Positions 12,951 to 24,855 of a DNA stretch of 64,000 nucleotides are shown here, in pieces (the stretch's first letter is position 1; each line of letters starts with the position of its first letter). The stretch covers positions 1,005,763 through 1,069,762 of the forward strand of contig QANU01011901.1 in the NCBI GenBank assembly GCA_003254905.1, read 5' to 3'. A model generated the notes under the pieces. That model was not told where the DNA came from, made no database searches, and was given only the letters and a program-made list of their open reading frames with translations. Made by a program: the position numbers and the translations under genes. This DNA is from Nissolia schottii. Its lineage: Eukaryota > Streptophyta > Magnoliopsida > Fabales > Fabaceae.

Positions 12951-13561
12951 TGTTATGTTAAAGCCTCTATCAAATTGGGTTCAGCATTTATCTTATTTAT
13001 TATCTTATCTATTATTATCACATCACCCGCAGCAACACATACATACAACTTCAACTGGTTTTGTTTTGGAGAATTTTTGGCTCATTCTACTATTTGTTGA
13101 TACTATTTTGTACTCCATTTTCAACATGACTTTAGCATTTTGTTCCCGAAATTGTGGGTGTTAATTTGGCAACCTCAGAATATTTTTATCTCCTATTTGG
13201 TCATACTGCTTTTATCCTGTGTGGGTCTTTTGAGTGTGTTGCTTTATTATTTATTCCACCCTTTTAATACTAAGTAGACTTTCGTCTTTGAGATTCCTTT
13301 CGTAGAACTCTTTTGCTGTACTCATTGACATTTTCATAGTGGATTTTCTGGACTAGGTCTCATGCTTTTTGTTCCTCTCGAGGTTTTCCACGTTAAAAAT
13401 TGGTGTGTGCTCTCTCTGTTTTGCCTATTTAATTTTCGCACTCTTAAATATATTATTTGCCATATATTACGTTTCTCGTAGGTTCAATTCAAGTAAGAAA
13501 GATTATTATTTTCAATGTATGCTTGTGATTTTTTCGCTGGATATACTCGCCTTTCCCAACA
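12951..13561 (+). repeat. Right LTR of the copia element
   Basis: It begins TGTTATG directly after a G-rich purine tract and ends CCCAACA, so the ends carry the TG...CA inverted termini usual for LTRs. Its last 300 bases match the visible left LTR. Confidence 0.9.
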
Positions 13562-15049
13562 TTTTTTTCCTATGCATTTGTTGTACATGTACCATATGTG
13601 TGAGATACCAACTTTTCATTTGAACAAATCAAACATACGACCCAAGAAAAATTCCGGGGTAGTTAAGAAGCATTAAAATATATTTATCATCACGTATATA
13701 TAGAATGACATTTCTAACTTCTAGATATAACATTTAGCGCTAAAATGTTCATATATGATGAACATGTGGTAGTGGTTCTTAATTTGACCCCGTCCCTTCT
13801 TCGGTAAACATCTTATGGTCTTTTATTAGCATATATGGATGAGAAAACCTCCTCCCCCAATTTAAAATGTATTTCAAGGCGTCTGCATTAACTTCAAAAT
13901 AAATACTTTTTATTTTTAAAAAAATTATAAGTGTTAAGTTACAATGTAAAAAAATAGATTTTTTTTAAAGTTTCTCTCTTAGTGTCCATTTAATTTGATA
14001 AGTATTGATACTTTATTCACGTATCATCAAATGATTGGTTAATAAATTTTAAATTTTTAAAAAAATTAAAGTAAGAATAAACTGCAAAGCACCTAACATG
14101 TAACATTGAAGTCAGGGTGTTGTGTCCATGGTACAAAGCAATCCCTTTTTTAAATAAGATAAAATACATCTTTTAAAATTCAGAATGTTTTACTTTAAAA
14201 AAAAATAAAAAGATGTGGAAAACTATCTCATAAATATAAATTAAACATCTTAAAAAAATATATACTTAAAAATATAATTAAAATAAATATTTTTTTTGTA
14301 AGTAAATTTAAATAAGGCTTAAAATAATTATACAATTACATAAATAAACGTGTCCCATTTTAACTCGGATGACTAGGCCAAAGCAGAGTGCACCGACAAA
14401 GTTAGAGGTTGATGGGAAAGGTGTGTTCGCTTTACTAGCTTTCCCCGTAAGCATAATCTTGAAAGGCTATATATAGACAAAGTAGTAAATTCTTATTTAG
14501 CAGCCATTGTTCAATCGAAACAAGTTGTGGGGGCATGCAGCAAGCATTTTGCTCTTCATTGGATCTAATATGTAATAGGAAGAGAAGAAACGATGATGAG
14601 GGGCATGCACCTTGACTTTATAATCTTAATTATCAAGCCCATGATGAATTGGCAAAATTAAGCGCGTGGGGGCAACATAAAGTTAAGCAAGGTCGAGCCA
14701 GCAATGTGAAGAAGCAGCAATTTGTTTGCACCTTCCGTACTAGCTAACATATTGAGTGCACATGGTGCAAACATAGTACTTACCCTTATGGTGAGGTGTT
14801 ATTTCTACGTAACTTTCTAAAATTAAATTAAACACTTATCTAGTATATATTTACATTCATATCCTACGTTTATATATAATGTGTTTAAATCATATTTATC
14901 TTTTTTAGAATTTTGATGATAACATAAAATTGGGGATACATGCATATGCCGTTACCCACTTTTGTCTCAGAAAATTTTTCTTTGACTTTTAATATATTAT
15001 TCGTTCATATTCTTTTTGACATAAAAAGGTAAAAAGGCCAAAGTCTTGT

Positions 15050-15091
<42 letters not shown>

Positions 15092-15504
15092 AATAATACT
15101 GTTTTAAGTTACAAATATTATATTATATATATGCGTATAACATCACTCTTTTTCTGTGTGTCACTCCAGTTGGAGCAATCATACGTTTCTTTCTCTATCC
15201 CCTCATCAAATCATATCATGGAACAATATGATTGCTAAAAGTCAAAAACCCCGGTTACAATTAAAGGCAAGTGAGGAAAGCAAGCCAAAATTATTGGACC
15301 ATGTCGTGAAGGGGAAATGTAAAGTTCACGTACTATGAATTTACGATCTACCTATTTTCGTTTCGAGGAGGAGTAAAGTAAGTACACAAACCGGGTCCGT
15401 ACACAGCTTCATCTGACCAACAATGACAATTGGGCCAGGCCCTATGAATTATTTGGGCTGATTAAACAATAGATTTCAAATATACTTTAAAAATTAATTT
15501 AGCT
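13562..15504. other. Intergenic AT-rich region
   Basis: No coding frame or structured RNA was recognised. It contains a (TA)n microsatellite at about 15054-15084 and several A/T-rich low-complexity runs (13900-14340). Confidence 0.6.
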
Positions 15505-15577
15505 GCTCTCGTTGAGAGTCGAACTCAAGACCTCCCGCTTACTAAACGGGTGCTCTAACCAACTGAGCTACGAGAGC
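15505..15577 (-). tRNA. tRNA-Thr (anticodon AGU)
   Basis: The reverse complement folds as a standard 73-nt tRNA. The acceptor stem GCTCTCG pairs with CGAGAGC. The D arm holds GCTCAGTTGGTTAGAGC, which is also the A box. The anticodon stem CCCGT/GCGGG closes a TTAGTAA loop with anticodon AGT. The T arm has GTTCGACTC, the B box. No intron is present and CCA is not encoded. A T5 run on the minus strand (complement of 15489-15493) just beyond the 3' end fits Pol III termination, and a CAA lies within a few bases upstream of the 5' end, as in many plant tRNA genes. The gene looks functional. Confidence 0.96.
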
Positions 15578-16807
15578 AATTGGTAAGTTATTCATAAAAA
15601 GAAATATACTAGAATGGAAAGGGATAAATCTAAAATCCTCCATTCTTGGTATGATAATTTATGATTGAAGGGGTAGGAGGAGTTGGAGGAATATGGATAA
15701 AAAATGTATTTAGAGTTATGTGCATAAATGGAAATGTAGAAGAATCGTTAGTATGCTGCTTGTGTGTGATGCTACTACCTCTTTTGGCCTACGGGAATGA
15801 AATTCGCGTAACGAGAATGGGAATATAGGATCATAGGTTATCACGGCCTTTGCGTATTTTAGGCTGCATTTTTAGCCTTTGAGCAGTAAATTCTAAATTC
15901 AAGTTGAGGAAAAAGGGTACTTTAGTAGCATGAATTTGATTTATTCTTCTACCAATATTATTGTAAGAAGCTTCTTTAACCAAAAACATTTAAATTTGTT
16001 GCTCTTGTACAGAGAAGGCTCCTAGGACCAAATTATTAATTAAATGAGTAGAGACATGAACAGTTTACAGGTGGCTTGTGTCTACCGGTAGCATTTGACG
16101 TCATTTAACATCAACATGAATTACAACTTCCGTCCAAAATGATCAAGGTCTTTGTTATATTAACCAGCGGATGCATTTCTTCTATTCAACACTAAACGGC
16201 CGTGTTATCATTTATAGCTTATCAACCATAAGATCTGGCAAGGTGGACACCAACCTTGCAATATATTCTTCTCCTGATGAGTTACAAATTAAAATTCCAA
16301 GTAGACCCAGATAAACTTACCGCTGAACCGCTGGTCACAGAATCCAGGTTCCTCAAAGAATGTTTTCCGTGATAATGACAAAGTGATGGCAAGCACTAGG
16401 AAGAATCAGCTTGTAATTGACAGTAATAGTAATCCTGTAGAATAGTTACATCTCGTCATAAGAGGGAATACTAGACAAGAAAGTAACAGTCGAAACAAGT
16501 ATTTTACATAGACTATTGGGTCTTTTCGCCATGATCAATAGACTTAAAGGAAGCACAAACTATTAGTTAAAAAGCCTTTACATCCTGTGAAAAACAGCAG
16601 GAGGCCATTTTAATATGAAAAATGTATAAATTTCAATACCTACTCGTCTCCTGAATCCCTTACTGAAGCAGCAACTCCTGTACTATTTTAGGAAAATGCA
16701 AGTAATCCTGATGTTTATGTGTAAGCACAAGGAAAATTAACAGTTCAATTAATGGACAACACAAAGTATGGGAGCTGGGCTGCTTCTGTTTTAAAAAAAA
16801 TCATTGC
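15578..16807. other. Intergenic between tRNA-Thr and the DUF789 gene
   Basis: No coding frame or repeat was recognised. The part next to 16808 is expected to hold the 3' untranslated region of the DUF789 gene, but I cannot fix its end. Confidence 0.5.
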
Positions 16808-19692
16808 TCATCTCAAATATGTACAACGGGAGATAAAGTAATTGTAATCAGGATGTTCGATTTGCAGTAGCCTAAGCCAGTTTTCAGCAGCTTGCAGCAG
16901 AGAATTGGCTTTCTGACATTCAGACACCCCATCCGGATCCCAGACAGAAACTTTGAACTTGTGAAAAGCAAGACCAAATATTGGCAATGATAGCTTCGAT
17001 GATATGTCCCTACCTCTTGAATAATGAATATGAAGCCCGTCAGTATTTGGACCTGATTCAAAGATCAAACAGTTATAGTTTATTGCGATTCAAATACATT
17101 TGGCACTTATCAAAGCTAAACAAAGTCAGCAGTACATACTGTGTAAAGCTGTGGACAGGGAATGATAGGTCAGGAAGCAGGCACTGAGGCTCTCTAGTGT
17201 TGGACCAGTAGGTATTCTATATATTGGATACCTTCATGATATAAGCAGAAACAAATCTTTTTAAATTAGTAATTATAATATGCATTATCCAATTACAATA
17301 ATTTGATAACCAATAGGACAAAGACAAACATACCAAGCCAAAGACACCCAACTCGCAGGTGTAAGATCGCAACTCCAATACGTCTTCAACTCTGGAAATT
17401 GACGTGCAAGATCAGAAATCTGAGTCAACCAATATGAGTAGTTGTTAGGAATAAAAAGCAACAAAGTCTCAATATAGCAGTGAACCAAAGGATAGATAAC
17501 ATCTTGCCTTGTCTGCCAATGGTTCCCGATTATATGGTGTCTCGCGCTCAAAGTATTCAAATATTTTCTGGCCAGGTGGGTTGCAGCTTTGAGTCTCATC
17601 ACTTGATGAACCCATGAAAGGCGTACTTAGTGAGACTCTTTCCAAACCATGATTGCTGGCATCTGAAACATTATTATTCTTAGTTCCACGAACACTATTT
17701 GTTCCTCTTTCATGATAATATCCACTGCTGCTATCACTGCTTGTCTCTCTAGCTGATTCTGAGTCACTTTCTTGACTGGGTTTCCTGTAATAAGATGGAA
17801 TTAAAAACAACACTATGTTATTGACACACACTAAACAAGTGGTTAGCTACGTCGTTATTATAAATTCAGCTCAAATCGTAGATGGGTTCCTGTAAAGGAG
17901 TAGGTCATAGGTGCCATTCATTACAAAATAAGACCAACAAATCAAATAAGGAAAAATAATAAGGTAGCCTCCTCAATCAGAACTCCTAGTATGTAAGTGA
18001 TTATGTTTGTTACAATAAAACTATACAATAAACTTGAAACATACTAAATGTCATCTAAAACTTACAGCAGGGAAAAAATGTGATTCATCATAGTAGCCAA
18101 CTTTAGGCAACAGCAGACGCTATAAGCAGCATGGCAAGTTGGCAATGTAGTTTCAAAGAGACAACTAGTGAAGTACCATTAACAGTATTTCATAAAGCTG
18201 TGGGGTGTGGACAGTTGAGCAAATATGCTACATTCAACCCAACAGACAGCTCCAGTTAACATCTCATAAATTAAGATTAAAGAGATAAGTAAACTCACTT
18301 TAGTTGTGGTCCTATCTCCTAAAAGCATATAGGCAGCACATAACAAAAGAGGCAGGTCTCAGCAGTCACTTTATTATTGTGCTCATTTCAGGTTTCTCAG
18401 ATTAGATATTTCAGCCATCTCAGGTTTTAGTAAGACATGAGTTCTTAAGCTAGTTGGTTGTTCCTCCCGCTTGCACTAACGTGCTATCCTTCAACATGCA
18501 GTTACTAAGAGAATATCCTCTATAAATGCCAAGGGAATCATCATATGAACTAATCAGAAGCCTAGACAAAATCTGTGATATCTACTTTTTATTCAGTATT
18601 GCCACAGCCACACGTGCCATTAATGAACAATAACAAATTGTAAAAGGGAATAAAACAATCAAAATTGCATTAGAATGTTAAAAGAAACAGAATTTGGTCA
18701 ATCATTTGGGAGGTGCATTTACAAATAACACGTGTCACAGTGACGCACTCACCTTAACCGCGAGTAAGGTTTCGACGGATCGATATACAGCTGGATGGCA
18801 GACAAGGAGACATTGTAATACTGCGTCACGGACTCATTCCCGTTCAACAGCAGAGGTACACCTGCCCCATATGCACTCCATTCCTTAAAAGATTCCCACA
18901 AGTCCCCAAGTACAAAGTAGGGATGCAATTCCGCCTCCTTTGTCTTCCACCTCCTCGAGCTTGCCTGTTGATTCCAGCACAAAAAATTAAAAAAATAATT
19001 AAAAAATTCCACCCAAATAAGCCAAATGCCCCTTTAAACAGACCTAAAAACTGATGCTATCTTAAATAGCAAGCACATTATAGTTACTCCACGTCGTTTT
19101 GCAATAGCTCAATTTAGGGGATTCCTTAAGCCAAGCCATAACCTATCTATAAATAAAGCATTGATTGACTAAAGATCTCTCTCTCTCTCTCTCTCTTTAA
19201 CTAACATCGTCCATTGCTGCTACTTCACTACAAATTAAGAAAAACTACATCCTCAATCATGGCAACTAGTGACTAAAACTGCAATAACAAGAACCACAAA
19301 AGGTGATAGAAATAGCAAACAAATGCAAGATCAAAATGAAAAGGCAAAGTCACATGATGTAATCGAATGAGAAAAAAAGGAGTGGATTGGATTGAATTGA
19401 AGGGTACCTTGGAGAGATATTGGGTGGGAACAAGGGGAGTGGTGCACTCTAAGAACCGATCCAAATTGGAGATGTCAGATGTGGCGCGCGAAGAAATCGA
19501 GCAATCCGAGGAGGAGCCAGGCCTGTTCTCCGACGAGGTTCTGGAGAGCGAAGAGCGCTGCTGCTGCGGCGGCGGGTCCTGCTTCTCCCTGTGTTTGCGC
19601 AGAGGCGGCGGGCTGTAGAAGCGGTTGTCGCCGAGATGCCGATTACGGGTGCGGTTTCCGCCGGCGATGGCAGCGCCACCGGTGGCCGACAT
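16808..19692 (-). CDS. DUF789 family protein, six exons, 398 aa
   Basis: Coding exons in gene order are 19692-19408, 18964-18753, 17784-17508, 17419-17334, 17231-17140 and 17052-16808. They join to 1197 nt without a stop. The product matches the plant DUF789 family: a Ser/Arg-rich N-terminus (1-80), then LDRFLECTTPLVPTQYLSK, HPYFVLGDLWESFKEWSAYG (about 105-125), an acidic Ser-rich linker (about 166-235), FEYFERETPYNREPLADK (about 240-258), QFPELKTYWSCDLTPASWVS, YRIPTGPTL and a C-terminal LLQAAENWLRLLQ helix. The biochemical function of DUF789 is unknown to me and no catalytic motif is visible. The start is the first in-frame ATG and gives the usual N-terminus. Intron 3 begins with GC (AAG|GCAAGA), an uncommon but known donor class; the other introns are GT-AG. 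A CT-repeat lies just upstream. Confidence 0.9.
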
Positions 19693-19765
19693 TGACGAGG
19701 GAAGAAAGGTCGGTTTTGGAGTCGTTGATAATTAGGACGTCGAAACGACGACGTTGGGTGTTAGG

Positions 19766-19770
<5 letters not shown>

Positions 19771-19798
<28 letters not shown>
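19771..19798. repeat. (AG)n microsatellite upstream of the DUF789 start
   Basis: A 28-bp perfect AG run (CT on the coding strand) lies about 80 bases before the start codon, probably in the 5' untranslated region. GA/CT runs are known binding sites of plant BBR/BPC factors, but a role here is only possible. A second run of the same kind, (TC)n at about 19176-19196, lies in intron 1. Confidence 0.8.
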
Positions 19799-19800
<2 letters not shown>

Positions 19801-19829
19801 GAAGAATGAATGAAAGAGTGAAGTAGTGT

Positions 19830-21617
19830 TGTGTGACTCTCTCTTTAAACTCAAAAAGGGGTTTATTTAAGCGTACAACTGATTGCGCAGGGGACGCTAG
19901 GCTAACCTAAGCCCTGGCGGTTCCATTTATGTCTATGATGATATCATGACGTAATAGTCAAAATGTTTTGTTTTTATCATCATGCAAATGAAACATGATA
20001 TATCATTTTTACTGAATCCTTTTACAAATCTTATTATGTTCAGCAACATGTGTTTCTTGGATATTTTACGAAATTTATTTGTTTTACCAATCAAATTTTT
20101 AATTTTTTTTCAAATTTTAATATGCTGTATCATCCTATAAATGTAACATTTTTTATGAAATGAAATAAGCAAAAAATAAAATAAACTTACTCATTTAGTT
20201 TTTACTATCTTTAGCCTTGTAAATATATATAACATACTTTTACGTATCAATTTGGTGCTTTTGTGAGAGCTCAACATCCACGCAACCACCATGTTTTCAT
20301 ACATCACTCCACCACCATCCTATCCTCCATTTTCATAACCTTAATCATCTTACAACTCATTTTCACCACCACCATCATTTTTACCTTACCACCTATTTCC
20401 ACCACCACAAACACTTTGTCACTCACCATACACTTCCCCACCACCACCAACAAAACCCCCTCTATGACCACCACCATTACCACTAGACTCACCCAACTAC
20501 CCACTCCTCTGATCAAACACCATCATATCCACCAATGCCATTGCAACAACCACCACCGTGTCATCTCACACACGCACATACTCTATGAGTGACACATACG
20601 TATTAGGATATTCATATGAATATTTTTACTAATACTAATCCTAATGTTATTTACCCATATCCTATGATTGTCGACCGTAAGATATTCATTACTGAAAGAC
20701 ATTAATTAATCCCTCTGTGTATTGTAGATTTATTTAATAGAATAGACGTTGGTTGTACGTAGATTTTAAAACTACTTCATACTTAACGTAAAAATCAAAC
20801 CATCGACACTTGGTTAAGGAAAGAGAGAACCTTTATCACTTCATCTTGGTCCCATAATTATTATATTTAGGTTAAGAAGAAAGAAATTAAGAAGATTTAT
20901 ATTTTTCATAAATATGTTTGAATGAAAGAAAAATGAATAAAAAGAAAATAATAAAGATGTTAAATGACAATTTTATTCTTATGTCATTATAAAAATCTAT
21001 TCCAACCACAAATAGATAAAGGTAATATTGAAAAGAGCATCAGTAATTTCATTTCCTTCTATTGGTCACTCACTTTTGGGTAAAAAGAAAATATCATGAG
21101 TCTCACATATTTTTTATACTATTCATATTTTTCTCTCAATTTCCATCCACATTCAAACAAGGAAATTTGTTTTTCTTCCTCTCATTTTTTACTCGACCAC
21201 ACATATAGCCCTATGATTTATTTGAACATTTTTTCTTGATTTAGATTTTTTCTTAGTTAAAAAAACACCTGCAATTCATACCATTGTGAGCGAAATTTTG
21301 AAATAAGATCACTTTTAGGTTCACTTTTAAAAAGTTACAGCAACACTTGTATAGTATAATTTTTTTTTTTTTAATCTTTTTGGAATGTTATTTTGGTTGA
21401 CATGATAAATAGGTAGTTTGATAGTACCACTCTTGTAGATGAGACTATAATGAATTGATTTAACTTGTTCCTACTTATCTAGTATACAGCATTCGTCACT
21501 TGAGCGTAGGATCTACATGAATACACTTGGTCCCTCTTTATTCCTTTAGGCGAATCGTAGCTAGTCCTTATGCTTCATTTGATGTATCCAAGTATTTGCT
21601 CAAATTCTAAACCCTAA
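19830..21617. other. Intergenic, includes ACC/CAC-rich low-complexity tract
   Basis: From about 20263 to 20560 the plus strand is dominated by CCACCAC-type words with almost no G. It can be read open in frame as a Thr/His-rich chain, but this follows from the base bias and matches no family I know. The rest is AT-rich with nothing recognised. Confidence 0.45.
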
Positions 21618-22322
21618 AATTAAATAATTCTGATTGCATCAAATAATTTCTTGTATCAAAATATCTGGTTGTATCCTTTCCATTATTAAACCAATTCAAT
21701 GGCATTGTAATAATGTCCATGCACTACGTTCTTACTATGATTTACTTTTAAGTTTAAAATAATAAATAAATAGAGTTAATGAGATACATGACTAATTCTT
21801 AGTCACGGGTAATTATGTAGTATTAATACCTTTAAGAGTACCCAAATATGACTTTTTCTTTTTCTCCGATTGTTGTACAAATTAATAGCCATCATCGCAT
21901 CACTACTATTACTGAGCTAATGTGGTTGTAAGAGCTATTAAATGAGTTATGCATTTATATGATTCATCCACAACTACTTCTTTATAATAATATTGGCACC
22001 ACCTACTATATGTCAATCTGGTCTTTCACAAGCACCTGGCTGTAGATTAAGTATCATTTTGCTTGTGAATTTATTACCAACAAATAGCTTCGGGTGTCTC
22101 ATGCCCCAACCAATTATATCAATTAGTTGGTCTTTATAGTAAATCACACTCGCAGTTCAACATTCCTTTTTCATGGATAAGATTGGAGTTTCTTGTCCCT
22201 CCTCCATCTGAGGGGTCGCAACTAATTAAATATTTTTTATAGCATCAAACAATTCTTTTTGTGTCAAAAGTTGGTTGTATCACTTTCATTATTAGAACAA
22301 TTCAATAGCACTGTAATAGTGT

Positions 22323-22326
<4 letters not shown>
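21618..22326. repeat. Pair of ~105-bp direct repeats about 600 bp apart
   Basis: The segment 21618-21720 recurs at 22221-22326. Both contain a GCATCAAA word, then TGGTTGTATC, TTCATTATTA-like and CAATTCAAT words, and end in GTCCAT. They differ at perhaps one base in five. The interior (21721-22220) has no coding frame. The arrangement could be terminal repeats of an old element or an old segmental duplication; I cannot assign a family. Confidence 0.6.
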
Positions 22327-22353
<27 letters not shown>

Positions 22354-22401
22354 NNNNNNNNNNNNNNNNNNNNNNNNNNNNNNNNNNNNNNNNNNNNNNN
22401 N
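22327..22401. other. (AT)n microsatellite and 48-bp assembly gap
   Basis: An (AT)n run follows the second direct repeat and leads into N at 22354-22401. Frames crossing it are artefacts. Confidence 0.95.
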
Positions 22402-23218
22402 TATTACGTTTGTATATCATTCGTTTGTAAAGCCATTCAGTTTGAATAAAATTTCGAAACACAAAAAAATTGTTCGTTTTTGTATGATTAACGTAGTGCT
22501 GTAAATTATGTTCATACCTATCAAATCTCAATGTTGAGCTCGTAGCTATTGGGATGGGGCTTGATATTATTATTGACTATTGAACATATTGCAAATCTCT
22601 CTTACTATAGCACTTTTATTTGAAGGAAACGCTCACGTTTGGTCCAACTTAATTTTCTGACACTGGCGGTCTAGACTTTGTCCGGTCACAGATAATTTAA
22701 TGTACTCGTTGAGAACACTTATCAAACAGGCCCAAAGTTTTGGTGGACATTCTTTCAACTGTTATGGGTTTTTTGTTTTAGTAAAACGGTCCAAACTGAA
22801 ATTAGTTGAAAGATGTCCATGATTTAGTGATGGCTTATGTATCTAATAAAATAGAAAGATTCGAGTTGGAGTCATATGATAGATAATAATGAAATATTAT
22901 GCTTAATTACATACGAGCCTATTATTCTAATGGGACTGCCATGTGCACAATCCTAAAACTTGTCACCCTATTGTTAACCCTCATTTTAATACATTAGGCT
23001 CCCATTCCATTACTTCTCAACCAATTTCTCCCACTACGCCATTTCCTCCACTATGCGAACGCGTGTATACTTACTCCATAAAAAGAAAATTGTTTATGCT
23101 TCTCATTTCGCTTAAACCAAAACCCCATAGCTTTCTTGTTCTCTCCCACTGTTCTTTTGCAAAACAAATTCACTTCCACACACAATCTTCCTTCAAAAAT
23201 GGAGAAATCTTTATGTTT
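22402..23218. other. Intergenic, nothing recognised
   Basis: Unique-looking sequence without a supported gene, lying between the N gap and the tandem repeat. Confidence 0.4.
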
Positions 23219-23930
23219 GCACAAACATATATAACATATGTGCATAAACATATGAAACAATTAACATAAACTAATATGTAAGCAAAACATGGAAAAACGT
23301 AGTATACAAACTCTTACCACATTATTGCACAAACATGTACAACATACGTGCACAAACACATGAAACAATTAACACAAACTAATATGTGAACAAAATTGGG
23401 AAAAAAAACACAGTGTGCACATTTTTGTCATATTATTGCACAAAATGTACAACATACATGCACAAACATAAGAAACAATAAACACAAAATACTATATGAC
23501 CAAAATATATGAATGAATAGCGTACAAACTTTTACCTTCTTATTGCACAAACATGTAGAATACACATACACAAACATATCACGCAATTAACACACTAAAA
23601 TTTAAGAAAATAAAAGGAAGGAGTTGTGCACAATTTTTAACATCTTAGTGAACAAACATGTACAACATACATACACAAACATATGAAACAATTAACACAA
23701 ATCAGTATGTGAGCAAGACATATGTGATATGTGCACACACTTTAATTACCATATTGCACAAGCATCTCAAACATAAGTGTACATACATAACACGTAATTA
23801 CGATAAATTAGTATTTAAGAAAACAAAAGGAAAGAGGCATGATGCACAAACTTCTACTACCATATTGCACAAACATGACAAATATACATGCACAAGCATA
23901 TCACCTAATTAGATAAGTAGTTTAATTGAG
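23219..23930. repeat. Tandem repeat, about 6.5 copies of a 105-111-bp unit
   Basis: Units start at 23219, 23327, 23438, 23545, 23650, 23756 and 23867, each opening with GCACAAACATGTACAAC or a close variant and ending with a C/T-rich ACCATATT or ATTATT. Two subtypes occur: units 1-3 and 5 carry GAAACAATTAACACAAA, while units 4, 6 and 7 carry a CACGTAATTA-like word, and units 4 and 6 also an AAGAAAA..AAAGGAA word. Copies are clearly diverged, so the array is old. Confidence 0.85.
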
Positions 23931-23933
23931 GAG

Positions 23934-24089
23934 TTATACTTCATTCATTCCATCGATTTGATTAGTAGACTGCATTGATGAATTTGGAGCTCGGATCACT
24001 TGATCATTAAACTCGTTCGTTCCCTCAATCTGATCAACAGACGCCATTGATGAATTTGGAGTTCGAATAAGGTGATCAACGTAATTCAT
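23934..24089 (-). pseudogene. Short frame of 51 codons with an internal 22-residue repeat, possible transposase-leader remnant
   Basis: A minus-strand frame starts at the ATG at 24089 and ends at 23934. Its protein repeats itself: RTPNSSMASVDQIEGTNE is followed by RAPNSSMQSTNQIDGMNE. It abuts the tandem repeat. The style vaguely recalls N-terminal leaders of MULE/FAR1-type proteins, but no zinc-binding or transposase domain is present, so the assignment is weak. It could also be a chance frame over a duplicated non-coding segment. Confidence 0.25.
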
Positions 24090-24335
24090 TGAACAAATAA
24101 TGACGATTAATGATGATTATGCAAAAAATGAAAAACAATGATGAAAATCATGAAGTACTAATGGATGGTGAAGACGAAACGAGGACTGCGTGAGCATAGG
24201 TCAAGGTGCGTAAGGATTGCTTTTTTCCGTTTTGCGTATAAGATGAGGATAGCACTAAATGGCCGTATATTATGCTTATTGGCAGTACGATAGCATATAA
24301 TTAGTTGTACACCAATCATTTTTGTTATTCTAAAA

Positions 24336-24855
24336 GGCTAAAATATGTTTTGCGTTTCCTACAAAAAAAATTTTAGATTTGGTTTAGGTTCCTTAGAAAT
24401 TATTACTTTTCATTTTAATCTAAACATATCATAAATTGTATGGTTTTAGTATATGTCATTAGTGACACTCTGTTAATTGGTGATATGGCTAACAAAATGT
24501 TACACCAACAATAGCATGTAAGCAAAATAAACTCGCCCAACTCATACTCTATGCCATAATTTGCTATTTCACTCGAATTTGCCCCAAAATCATGATCCAC
24601 TCACCACCCAAAATCATATCAAATAGCATGTTATTGGTCAAGTTTGGATCGGGTTATAAATCGGGTGAGTTTATTTTACCCATACGACACTAGTAATGTG
24701 ACATTCTGTCAGTTTCAATAACGACAGAGACTAAAACCACCAAATTTGACTAAAAACATATAATAAAACTATGCAATTTATGATATGTTTAAAAAAATAT
24801 TAAAAACCTAAATCAAATCTGTTATATTTTTCAATTCCTAAAACATATTTAAGTC
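24336..24855. mobile_element. Mutator-type MITE, 520 bp, long inverted repeats
   Basis: The left end reads GGCTAAAATATGTTTT and the reverse complement of the right end reads GACTTAAATATGTTTT. Similarity between the arms continues inward for roughly 130 bases (for example AAACATATCATAAATTG in both). A perfect 10-bp direct repeat TATTCTAAAA flanks it (24326-24335 and 24856-24865). Long inverted repeats with a 9-10-bp target duplication fit Mutator-like MITEs. No transposase is encoded. Confidence 0.8.

Larger units (their letters stand above)
8633..13561 (+). mobile_element. Decayed Ty1/copia (Tork/Tnt1-like) LTR retrotransposon
   Basis: In the copia order it shows gag with a zinc knuckle (about 8940-9740), a protease region, a GAG-pre-integrase domain (about 10240-10370), integrase (about 10400-10900), RT (about 11540-12160) and RNase H (about 12570-12880). 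The wording closely follows tobacco Tnt1 (SPPSRKS-like, VKTAFLHGDLEEEIY, YVDDMLIVG, MYAMVCTRPDIAHA). The right LTR is 12951-13561 (611 bp, TGTTA...TAACA-type ends), preceded by a purine tract (GCGGGGGAG). Only the last 303 bp of the left LTR (8633-8935) are visible, since its start lies in the N gap. The visible LTR parts differ at roughly one base in ten, suggesting an insertion several million years ago. The copy is dead, with ten or more breaks. Confidence 0.9.

Noticed and set aside
20263-20592. Thr/His-rich 109-codon frame as a gene
   Set aside because: The frame is a consequence of the ACC/CAC base bias, and both strands are open for the same reason. No domain, splice signal or promoter supports it.
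23219-23930. CRISPR-like array
   Set aside because: Units are contiguous diverged tandem copies without constant repeats and unique spacers, and the DNA is from a plant nucleus.
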